NCBI RefSeq assembly: GCF_001500025.1
Contig: NZ_LQIW01000004.1
Coordinates: 62,001-126,000, forward strand
Direction of reading: 5' to 3'
Source: Mycobacterium sp. IS-1590
Lineage (GTDB): Bacteria; Actinomycetota; Actinomycetes; Mycobacteriales; Mycobacteriaceae
Length of the DNA: 64,000 nt
Position 1 is the first letter of the stretch. The number at the start of each line of letters is the position of its first letter. The notes below the pieces were generated by a model, which was not told the origin of the DNA, searched no databases, and saw only the letters and a list, made by a program, of their open reading frames with translations. The position numbers and the translations under genes were made by a program. Positions 56,075 through 64,000 of this stretch are shown here, piece by piece.

Positions 56075-56911
56075 ATGAGCCCCGGTCGACTGCTCATCGG
56101 CGCCACGCCGCTGGGCCAGCCCTCCGACGCCTCCGCGCGGCTGGTCAGCGCGCTGGGCGGCGCCGACGTCATCGCCGCCGAGGACACCCGCCGGATCCGC
56201 ACGCTGGCCCAGGCCCTCGAGGTGAGGCTGACCGCGAAGGTGGTCAGCCTCTACGACCAGAACGAGGCGTCGCGGATCGCGGGCCTGCTCGACGCGATCC
56301 GGTCGGGCGCGACGGTGCTGCTGGTCAGCGACGCCGGTATGCCGCTGATCAGCGACCCCGGCTATCGCCTTGTGGCGGCGTGCATCGACGCCGGACTCAC
56401 GGTCGCCTGCCTGCCGGGCCCCTCGGCGGTGACGACGGCGCTGGCGGTCTCGGGGCTACCGGCCGAGAGGTTCTGCTTCGAGGGCTTCGCGCCCCGCAAG
56501 CAGGCCGCGCGCAAGACATGGCTGACGGCGTTGGCGACCGAGCAGCGGACCTGTGTGTTCTTCGAGTCGCCCCGCCGGCTGGCGGGCACGCTCGCCGACG
56601 CGGCCGAGGTGCTCGGGCCGGATCGCCGCGCGGTGGTGTGCCGGGAGCTGACCAAGACGCACGAGGAGATCGTCCGGGGCCGGCTCGTCGAGCTCGTTGA
56701 CTGGGCAGGCGACGGGGTGCTCGGCGAGATCACCGTCGTGCTGGCCGGCGCCGTCCCGAAAGCGGATCTCGAAACCCTGGTCGCCGCGGTCCACAGGCTG
56801 GTCGACGACGGCGCGCGGGTCAAGGACGCCTGCGCCGACGTGGTCGCGGCCAATCCGGGCTCGCCGTCACGGCGTGAGCTCTACGACGCGGTTCTGCGGT
56901 CGCGTTCGTGA
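56075..56911 (+). CDS. rsmI: 16S rRNA (cytidine-2'-O)-methyltransferase
   Basis: 278-residue tetrapyrrole-methylase-fold enzyme that 2'-O-methylates C1402 of 16S rRNA using SAM. Motifs: ADVIAAEDTRRIRTLAQAL, LYDQNEASRI, LLVSDAGMPLISDPGYRLV, CLPGPSAVTTALAVSGLP and VFFESPRRLAGTL. The C-terminal ~60 residues form the usual RsmI extension. Its 3-prime end overlaps that of the convergent pabB by 45 bases. Confidence 0.95.
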   Translation: MSPGRLLIGATPLGQPSDASARLVSALGGADVIAAEDTRRIRTLAQALEVRLTAKVVSLYDQNEASRIAGLLDAIRSGATVLLVSDAGMPLISDPGYRLVAACIDAGLTVACLPGPSAVTTALAVSGLPAERFCFEGFAPRKQAARKTWLTALATEQRTCVFFESPRRLAGTLADAAEVLGPDRRAVVCRELTKTHEEIVRGRLVELVDWAGDGVLGEITVVLAGAVPKADLETLVAAVHRLVDDGARVKDACADVVAANPGSPSRRELYDAVLRSRS

Positions 56912-58120
56912 CGCGATGATCGGTACCGCCTTGTGCAGGCACTCTTCCCACTCGCGATCCGGATCCGAGTCGGCGGTGATACCGCCACCCACGCCGAGGA
57001 CGGCGTTCGCGGACGCATCGAACTCCACCGTCCGGATCGCCACGTTGAGTTCGCACCCCGCCACCGGAGACGCCAATCCGACTGTTCCGCAGTAGATTCC
57101 GCGCCTTACCGGTTCCCAGTCTTCGAGCAGTTGGCGTGCCCTCGTCTTGGGAGTCCCCGTCACCGACGCCGGCGGGAACGTCGCGTCGAGCACCGTCGAC
57201 ATCGGCACATCGACGGGTATCCGCGCGGCCACCGTCGACACCAGATGCCACACCCCGGGCGCCGGTTGCACGACCAGTAATTCGGGCACCGTCACGGTGC
57301 CGACGTCGGCGACGCGGCCCAGGTCGTTGCGCACGAGGTCGACGATCATGATGTTTTCGGCGACATCTTTGACCGAGCAGCGCAGCGCGTCCGGATCGGC
57401 CGAACGCGGCAGCGTGCCCTTGATCGGGCTCGACGCGATCCGGTCGCCGCGCCTGCGCAGGAACAGTTCCGGCGACAACGACGCCACCGCACCCCAGCTC
57501 CCCGCGAGGTACGCCGCACGTGCGGGCGACGTGCGTTGTACGGCGTCGGCGAAGAAATCCAGCGGAGACCCGTCCAGGCGGCCGCGGAACTGCGTGCACA
57601 CGCACGCCTGGTAGACCTCCCCGGCCGCGATCGCCTCCAGGCATTCCAGCATCCCTCGCCGATGCGCACCGCGATCGGCTTCACCCCACTCGATCTGCGA
57701 CGGCCGTGGCGCGACCGGCACCCGCAGCGCGTCGGCCACCCAATCGGGAAGCGTTGCGTCGGAGAGGCTTTCGAACCGCCACCGGCCGTCTCCGTCCTGG
57801 CGTAGCACGCAGTCGGACCAGCCGCCCGCTGCCTCGGGAATTCGCGGGCCGCAACCGTCGGCCGCCGCATCCGGGTACGACCGGTACCCGAACCAGCCGC
57901 CTCCGATCGCGTCCCCGTGACCCGATCCGACGGGGACGTCGAACACGCGCGAACAGTCGAGCGGGGCGATGTCCACGGAAGGCGCGATGACCGCGCCCGA
58001 TCCGAACCACTCGCCGATCAGCGCGGCAGGCGGCGCCAGCCCGCGCTCGGCCGCGGCGTATCCGACGGCGCGCAGAACCGCTGGGGCGCTGCCGAGGTCG
58101 CCGAGCGGGTCGATGCGCAC
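56867..58120 (-). CDS. pabB: Aminodeoxychorismate synthase component I
   Basis: 417-residue chorismate-binding enzyme for 4-aminobenzoate/folate synthesis, working with a PabA-type amidotransferase encoded elsewhere. The C-terminal chorismate domain has SPELFLRRRGDRIASSPIKG, GTLPRS, MIVDLVRNDLGRVADVGTV, TFPPASVTGTPKTRA and GIYCGTVG. The N-terminal domain is compact. GTG start at 58120. Counterpart of Rv1005c. Confidence 0.92.
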   Translation of the reverse strand: MRIDPLGDLGSAPAVLRAVGYAAAERGLAPPAALIGEWFGSGAVIAPSVDIAPLDCSRVFDVPVGSGHGDAIGGGWFGYRSYPDAAADGCGPRIPEAAGGWSDCVLRQDGDGRWRFESLSDATLPDWVADALRVPVAPRPSQIEWGEADRGAHRRGMLECLEAIAAGEVYQACVCTQFRGRLDGSPLDFFADAVQRTSPARAAYLAGSWGAVASLSPELFLRRRGDRIASSPIKGTLPRSADPDALRCSVKDVAENIMIVDLVRNDLGRVADVGTVTVPELLVVQPAPGVWHLVSTVAARIPVDVPMSTVLDATFPPASVTGTPKTRARQLLEDWEPVRRGIYCGTVGLASPVAGCELNVAIRTVEFDASANAVLGVGGGITADSDPDREWEECLHKAVPIIASRTRPQNRVVELTP

Positions 58121-58132
58121 CGTCTCAGCTTG

Positions 58133-59035
58133 TCAGATACTCCGCGTGACTTCCCGCGCGATGTCCACCCCGGCCAACTTGTCCGGGTTGCGCATCACGT
58201 AGAAGTGCGAGATCCGGCCCTTGGTGATCTCGATGGTGATGAGCCCCTCGAAGTGGTCGCCGAGGTAGAGCTTGAGCGCAGGCGCGTTGTTGTACATCGC
58301 CGGTTCCACCCGGCCGGCCTCGCCGGCGACCCGCACCAGCCCGATGAGGACCCTGGCGACCTTGTCGGCGCCGACCACCGGCCGCCGCGCCGCAGAGACC
58401 TTGCCCGCGGAGTCGGCTGTCCATGCGACGTCGTCGGTGAGCATCTCGAGCAGCGCGTCGACGTCGCCGGTGGACGCGGCCGTGAAGAACCGCTCGGTGA
58501 TCTCCATCGACACCTTGGGATCGACCGGCTCGAACCGCTTTCGCCGCGACTGCACGTGTTCGCGCGCGCGGTGCGCCATTTGACGTACGGCGGCAGCCGA
58601 CTTGCCGACGGCCCCGGCGATCTCGTCGTGGCTGAAACCGAACACCTCGCGCAGCACGAAGACAGCGCGCTCATCCGGGGTCAGGGTTTCGAGCACCACG
58701 AGCATCGCCATCGAGACCGATTCGGCGAGAACGACATCGGACGACGGGTCGCGTGCGTCGAGCAACAGCGGTTCGGGAAGCCACGGGCCGACGTACTCTT
58801 CGCGCCGACGCGACTGTGCCCGCAGCGCGTTGAGTGACTGGCGGGTGACGAGCTGGGCGAGGTAGGCCTTGGTGTCGTGCACCGTGGCAAGATCCACCTC
58901 GGCCCAGCGCAGGTAACTCTCCTGCAGTACGTCGTCGGCTTCGGTTGCGCTGCCGATGATCTCGTAGGCGATTGTGAACAGCAGCGGACGCAGCACCGTG
59001 AACCGTTCGGCGTGTTCGTCACCCGTGCCGTTCAT
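58133..59035 (-). CDS. ECF41-type RNA polymerase sigma factor (SigJ-like), copy 1
   Basis: 300-residue sigma factor: sigma-2 (ERFTVLRPLLFTIAYEIIGS, DDVLQESYLRWAEV), sigma-4 (LTPDERAVFVLREVFGFSHD, AAAVRQMAHRAREHV), and a C-terminal SnoaL-like regulatory domain. The ECF41 marks are present: WLPEP (85-89), a degenerate DGGGK motif (DSAGK) and NPDKL near the C-terminus. ECF41 proteins have no separate anti-sigma factor; the fused domain modulates activity. Its ATG overlaps the stop of the oxidoreductase (ATGA), so the pair is one transcription unit. Confidence 0.92.
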   Translation of the reverse strand: MNGTGDEHAERFTVLRPLLFTIAYEIIGSATEADDVLQESYLRWAEVDLATVHDTKAYLAQLVTRQSLNALRAQSRRREEYVGPWLPEPLLLDARDPSSDVVLAESVSMAMLVVLETLTPDERAVFVLREVFGFSHDEIAGAVGKSAAAVRQMAHRAREHVQSRRKRFEPVDPKVSMEITERFFTAASTGDVDALLEMLTDDVAWTADSAGKVSAARRPVVGADKVARVLIGLVRVAGEAGRVEPAMYNNAPALKLYLGDHFEGLITIEITKGRISHFYVMRNPDKLAGVDIAREVTRSI

Positions 59036-60198
59036 CGGATCGCAACCGCCTGCGCCGCCACCGCCTGCTGCCGACGCGGGTTCGTCTTCCAGGTGTAGGA
59101 GCCCGGCTTGTCGGCCTCGCCCCGGATCCATTTCAGCGTGTAGCGGCACACCTGCTCTTTGACCAGCGCGCCGGTGCGGCCTCCGATGTACCAGCGGCGT
59201 GGCGTGTCGTCGACGTCGGCGAACTGGAATATGCCGGCCCTGCGCCCCAGGCTGATGCACTGTCCGGCCATCGCGTGATTCACCGCGGCCGGGTTCTCGC
59301 CGGCCAGGCGGGCCAGCACCGTGTTCGCGGCCTGGGCGCCCAGCGGGAGCGCGGCCTGGCAGCTCATCCGCCACGGCTGGTTCGACGGTGACGCCGCGTC
59401 GCCGGCACCGACGATGTGCACGTCGTCCACGCTGGTCAGCGTCTCGTCGGTGAGCAGCCGTCCGAGCGCATCGGTGGCCAGGCCGCTGGCGGCGGCCAGA
59501 CCCGGCACGCCGAAGCCGGCGGTCCACACCGTCACCTCGCTCGGCACCTCGCGGCCGTCGGCCACCACCACCCGGTCGGCCCGCACTTCGGCGACTGCGC
59601 TGCCCTCGACGATGACGACACCCAATTTGGCCAGCCGCTTGGCGATCGACCGGCGACCGCTGGCCGCCAGGGACGGCCCGAGCACGTCGGTCACCAACGT
59701 GACCGGGCGGCCGGTCTCGGCCAGCTCGGTAGCGGTCTCGATACCGGTCAACCCGCCGCCGACCACGACCACCGGCGCCGAAAGCGGAACGTCGGCCATC
59801 CGGGCGGTCAGTCGCTGCGCCTGCTCCAATTCACTGAGCGGATAGGCGAACTCGGCGGCGCCGGGCACCGCGGACGGGATATTGCCCGTACTGCCGACGG
59901 CGTAGACCAGGTAGTCGTACGGCAGTGACGTGCCGGACGCCAGCGTGACGGTGCGGGCCGCCGCGTCGATCCGCGAAGCCCCGTCGACCACGAGCCGCAC
60001 GGCCCCTGACAGCACGGCCGAGTAGTCGGCGACGGCGTCGTCGTTGCCGGCGACCAGTTGATGCAGGCGGATCCGTTCGACGAACTCGGCGCGCGGGTTC
60101 ACCAGTGTCACGTGGGCGTGCGGGGCGAGCCGATTGGCGGCCATCACCCCCGCGTAGCCGCCACCGATCACAACGACGTTGTTGGTCATCTCCGTCAT
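59032..60198 (-). CDS. FAD-dependent NAD(P)H oxidoreductase (NDH-2/AIF-like), copy 1
   Basis: 388-residue flavoprotein with two dinucleotide folds: VVVIGGGYAGVMAANRLA (FAD) and VVVVGGGLTGIETATELAE (NAD(P)H), and the C-terminal FAD motif DDVHIVGAGDAASPS. No C-terminal membrane helix typical of respiratory NDH-2. Likely quinone or dye reductase; substrate unknown. ATG at 60198 with AGGAG upstream. A TGTCACA-N16-TGTC promoter lies 77 bases upstream. Paired with the ECF41 sigma copy 1. Confidence 0.88.
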   Translation of the reverse strand: MTEMTNNVVVIGGGYAGVMAANRLAPHAHVTLVNPRAEFVERIRLHQLVAGNDDAVADYSAVLSGAVRLVVDGASRIDAAARTVTLASGTSLPYDYLVYAVGSTGNIPSAVPGAAEFAYPLSELEQAQRLTARMADVPLSAPVVVVGGGLTGIETATELAETGRPVTLVTDVLGPSLAASGRRSIAKRLAKLGVVIVEGSAVAEVRADRVVVADGREVPSEVTVWTAGFGVPGLAAASGLATDALGRLLTDETLTSVDDVHIVGAGDAASPSNQPWRMSCQAALPLGAQAANTVLARLAGENPAAVNHAMAGQCISLGRRAGIFQFADVDDTPRRWYIGGRTGALVKEQVCRYTLKWIRGEADKPGSYTWKTNPRRQQAVAAQAVAIR

Positions 60199-60274
60199 CT
60201 TCGATCTCCTCGGGTCATCCGGTCTGCCGCGGCCGCCGGGGTGGCGGTTCGGTTCAGAGCCGGTCTGACCTCGA

Positions 60275-60301
60275 GACACCGGGCATCTGCGCAGTGTGAC
60301 A
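60275..60301 (-). promoter_or_regulatory. ECF41-type promoter of module 1
   Basis: On the minus strand TGTCACA (60301-60295), 16 bases, TGTC (60278-60275). This matches the ECF41 consensus TGTCACA-N16-CGTC except for one base of the -10, and the same arrangement occurs ahead of module 2. It would be read by one or both sigma factors encoded here. Confidence 0.7.
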
Positions 60302-60325
60302 TCTCCGCGGCGAATGTGGCAGAGG

Positions 60326-61231
60326 TCACTGGCGGCTGATGCTGCGGGGGATCGTGATGCCCGCCAGCTTGTCCGGATTACGCATGGCGTAGAGGTTCGT
60401 GATCTTGTCCTCGATCACCTCGAACACGAACAGTCCCTCCAGACGGTGGCCGGTGTACACCACGACCGCGGGCGCACTGTTGTAGACGGCCGTCTCGAAA
60501 CGGATCTCCGGTGTCTGCCTGGCCACCTCGAACAGCCGCGCCATGAGCGCGGCCACCCTGCGCGCACCGCGGACCGGCCGGCGGATGGCGGTGGCCTTGC
60601 CGCCGTGGTCCGCGGTCCAGGTGACGCCGGGCGACAGCAGCGACATCAGGCCCTCGATGTCACCGGTGGCCGCGGCGGCCAGGAACTGTTCGGTGATCTG
60701 CTCGGTCCGTCGTTCGTCCACCGGACCGAAGCGGTTGCGCCGCGCGTGGACATGTTCGCGGGCGCGGTGTGCCATCTGGCGCACGGTCGACGCGGATCTG
60801 CCCACCGCGCCCGCGATCTCGTCGTACTCGAAACCGAACACCTCGCGCAGCACGAACACGGCGCGCTCGTCGGGTGTCAGCGTCTCGAGCAGAACCAGCA
60901 TCGCCATCGAAACCGATTCGGCCAGCACGACATCGGAGGACGCATCGCGGGACTCCATCAGCAGCGGTTCGGGTAGCCACGGACCGACGTACTCTTCGCG
61001 TCGACGTGACCTGGCGCGCAGCGCGTTGAGCGCCTCGCGGGTCACCAACTGCGCCAGATACGACTTGGTGTCGCGCACGGCATTCAGATCGACCTCGGCC
61101 CAGCGGAGATAGCTGTCCTGCAGCACGTCGTCGGATTCGGTTGCGCTGCCCAGGATCTCGTAGGCGATCGTGAACAGCAGCGGACGCAGGACGGTGAACC
61201 GCTCGGCGTGCTCGCCCGATGTGGTGTTCAC
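60326..61231 (-). CDS. ECF41-type RNA polymerase sigma factor (SigJ-like), copy 2
   Basis: 301-residue paralogue of the sigma factor at 58133 with the same architecture: HAERFTVLRPLLFTIAYEIL, WLPEP, LTPDERAVFVLREVFGFEYD, the regulatory-domain motif DHGGK (closer to the family DGGGK) and NPDKL. GTG start at 61231 overlaps the stop of the second oxidoreductase (GTGA). The two sigma factors are far more alike in sigma-2/sigma-4 than in the SnoaL-like part. Confidence 0.92.
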   Translation of the reverse strand: MNTTSGEHAERFTVLRPLLFTIAYEILGSATESDDVLQDSYLRWAEVDLNAVRDTKSYLAQLVTREALNALRARSRRREEYVGPWLPEPLLMESRDASSDVVLAESVSMAMLVLLETLTPDERAVFVLREVFGFEYDEIAGAVGRSASTVRQMAHRAREHVHARRNRFGPVDERRTEQITEQFLAAAATGDIEGLMSLLSPGVTWTADHGGKATAIRRPVRGARRVAALMARLFEVARQTPEIRFETAVYNSAPAVVVYTGHRLEGLFVFEVIEDKITNLYAMRNPDKLAGITIPRSISRQ

Positions 61232-62433
61232 GTCTTGCCGACCACCTTCGGCGCGGGAACCGGCTGAGCGGGACGCGGACCGCCCTTGAGCCAGAACGTC
61301 CAGTCCGGCTTGCGGGCGGAGCGCCGCATCGCCCACAGCGTCCCCTTGCAGACCGCCTCCTTGAACGTGGCGACTGGCCGCCCCGCGAAGTAGACGTTCA
61401 GCGGCGTGTCGTCCTTGCGGGTGTACTGCACCGTCGCGGTCCGCCGGCCCAGGCTGATGCAGGACCCGGCGTACGCGTACTCGAACGCGGCGGGCGTGGC
61501 GCCCCCGATGCGGCTCAGCACGGTGTTCGCCGCCTGCGGGGCGAGCTGCGTCGCTGTGGCACAGCACATCCGCAGTGGCTCGTTCGACGGGGCCGCACAG
61601 TCACCGACGGCGACGATACGCTCGTCGTCCACACTGGTCAGCGTCTCGTCGGTGATGAGGCGGCCGATGTCGTCGGTGCGCAATCCGCTCGCCCTCGCCA
61701 GCTCGGGTACGCCGAAGCCGGCGGTCCAGATGGTGAGTGCGGTCGGGCGGACCGCGCCGTCGGTGAAGACGACCGCGTCGGCGCGCACCTCGGCGACCGC
61801 ATCCTGTTCCATGAGCGTCACGCCGAGCTTGGTCAGCGCCTTGGCGGTGGAGCGTCGTCCGGGCTCCGACAGTGACGGTCCCAGGCGGCCACCGCAGACC
61901 AACGTCACGTTGCGACCCTGCTCGGCGAGTTCTGCGGCGGTCTCGATGCCCGTGAGGCCCGCGCCGACGACGGTGACGGGCGCGGCGGGATGCAGCTGCT
62001 CCAGCGCCGTGCGCAGCCGCTGTGCCTGCTCGAGTTCGGCGATGGGATAGGCGAATTCGGCTGCGCCGGGGATCGCATCCGGCACCGTGCCGGTGCTGCC
62101 GACGGCGTAGATGACGTAGTCGTAGTCGACGTGGCGACCGGAAGCCAGATGGACGGTGCGCGCCGGAGTGTCGATGCGGACCGCAGTGTCGACCACCAGC
62201 CGGATGCCGTCGCCGAGCAGCGTGCCGTAGTCGACCCCGGCGTCGTAACCGGCCGCCACCATCTGGTGCAGCCGGATCCGTTCGACGAACTTCGGTCTGG
62301 GGTTGATCAGCGTGACGTCGACGTCGTCGCGTACGCGAAGGTGGTTCGCGGCCAGGATTCCGGAGTAACCGCCGCCGATGACGACGACCCGGGTGGTGGG
62401 GACTTTGTCGGTGAGTGCGGTGAAATCAGTCAT
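61228..62433 (-). CDS. FAD-dependent NAD(P)H oxidoreductase (NDH-2/AIF-like), copy 2
   Basis: 401-residue paralogue of the enzyme at 59032: RVVVIGGGYSGILAANHLR, VTVVGAGLTGIETAAELAE, IWTAGFGVPELARASGL, RIVAVGDCAAPSNEP and CISLGRRTATVQY. The two share most of their motifs but are clearly diverged. The ATG at 62433 follows a TGTCACG-N16-TGTC promoter. The second half of a duplicated oxidoreductase-sigma unit. Confidence 0.88.
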   Translation of the reverse strand: MTDFTALTDKVPTTRVVVIGGGYSGILAANHLRVRDDVDVTLINPRPKFVERIRLHQMVAAGYDAGVDYGTLLGDGIRLVVDTAVRIDTPARTVHLASGRHVDYDYVIYAVGSTGTVPDAIPGAAEFAYPIAELEQAQRLRTALEQLHPAAPVTVVGAGLTGIETAAELAEQGRNVTLVCGGRLGPSLSEPGRRSTAKALTKLGVTLMEQDAVAEVRADAVVFTDGAVRPTALTIWTAGFGVPELARASGLRTDDIGRLITDETLTSVDDERIVAVGDCAAPSNEPLRMCCATATQLAPQAANTVLSRIGGATPAAFEYAYAGSCISLGRRTATVQYTRKDDTPLNVYFAGRPVATFKEAVCKGTLWAMRRSARKPDWTFWLKGGPRPAQPVPAPKVVGKT

Positions 62434-62441
62434 GCCCTCTA

Positions 62442-62468
62442 GACACCGGCGCGCGGCGGGGCGTGACA
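62442..62468 (-). promoter_or_regulatory. ECF41-type promoter of module 2
   Basis: On the minus strand TGTCACG (62468-62462), 16 bases, TGTC (62445-62442), only 8 bases before the oxidoreductase ATG, so the transcript would be nearly leaderless. Just upstream is the dyad TGTGACGCGCGTCACA (62472-62487), which overlaps the gdhA side and resembles a CRP-type palindrome. Confidence 0.68.
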
Positions 62469-62495
62469 GTTTGTGACGCGCGTCACATCAGGTTG

Positions 62496-64000
<1,505 letters not shown>

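Noticed and set aside
53524..56202. Single 892-codon protein spanning the DUF559 gene and pmt
   Set aside because: Upstream part is antisense-like garbage in a different frame from pmt; the real start is the ATG at 54387.

Overview
The window is high-GC actinobacterial DNA and almost certainly comes from a rapidly growing Mycobacterium (Mycolicibacterium type). The gene order follows the M. tuberculosis stretch Rv0950c to Rv1007c: M23 peptidase, sucCD, Rv0953c-like, Rv0954-like, perM, purNH, Rv0958/0959-like, Rv0966c-like, the echA7-fadE12-accA2-accD2-fadE13-Rv0976c block, rpmF, mprAB-pepD, moaB2, mscL, ruc, galU, glp, rimJ, glpR, patA, alkB, arcA, pmt, rsmI, pabB, metG. Two tandem MspA-type porins and a gdhA-type glutamate dehydrogenase, absent from that M. 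tuberculosis interval, mark the fast-growing lineage. All family assignments come from reading the sequence; no database search was run.

Layout. 1-8 kb: M23 peptidase, divergent sucCD with a CRP-like site, a thiolase-like enzyme, an orphan molybdate-binding lipoprotein, and two divergent flavin monooxygenases. 8-17.5 kb: a division/envelope membrane pair (Rv0954-like and PerM), purNH, a lipoprotein, a MoxR-like ATPase with its VWA partner, and a DUF1707 protein. 17.6-26.7 kb: a tightly packed seven-gene minus-strand acyl-CoA operon, with four 4-base GTGA overlaps, that resembles in content the acyclic-terpene (atu) pathway. 26.9-31.5 kb: rpmF, the MprAB envelope-stress system, its protease PepD, and moaB2. 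31.5-34.4 kb: a 52-residue ORF, two mspA genes with identical mature proteins and identical promoter hexamers, and mscL. 34.5-40.5 kb: SAF protein, Ruc chaperone, folate cyclo-ligase, galU, the glp-rimJ-glpR division cluster and tRNA-Ala(CGC). 40.5-47 kb: an NmtR/CtpD-like metal-efflux pair with a visible operator, an SDR, SodA, the cAMP-dependent acetyltransferase PatA coupled to a shikimate-dehydrogenase-like enzyme, and an LpqN/T lipoprotein. 47.6-54.5 kb: PE-PPE-domain hydrolase, small secreted and lipoproteins, AlkB, SoxR-like regulator, ArcA, and a DUF559-type nuclease-fold gene flanked by inverted repeats. 54.5-64 kb: Pmt, RsmI, PabB, two tandem FAD-oxidoreductase/ECF41-type sigma pairs with matching promoters, GdhA, and the 3-prime end of metG.

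The strongest unexplained signals are: (i) three 65-base inverted-repeat elements with conserved 21-base arms and exactly 23-base variable loops, each just 3-prime of a stop codon, one of them supplying the last codons of a gene; (ii) a palindrome inside a 15-base direct duplication that separates two genes that otherwise would overlap; (iii) the duplicated sigma/oxidoreductase module with TGTCAC-N16-TGTC promoters; (iv) concerted evolution of the tandem mspA genes, including compensating changes in their terminator stems.
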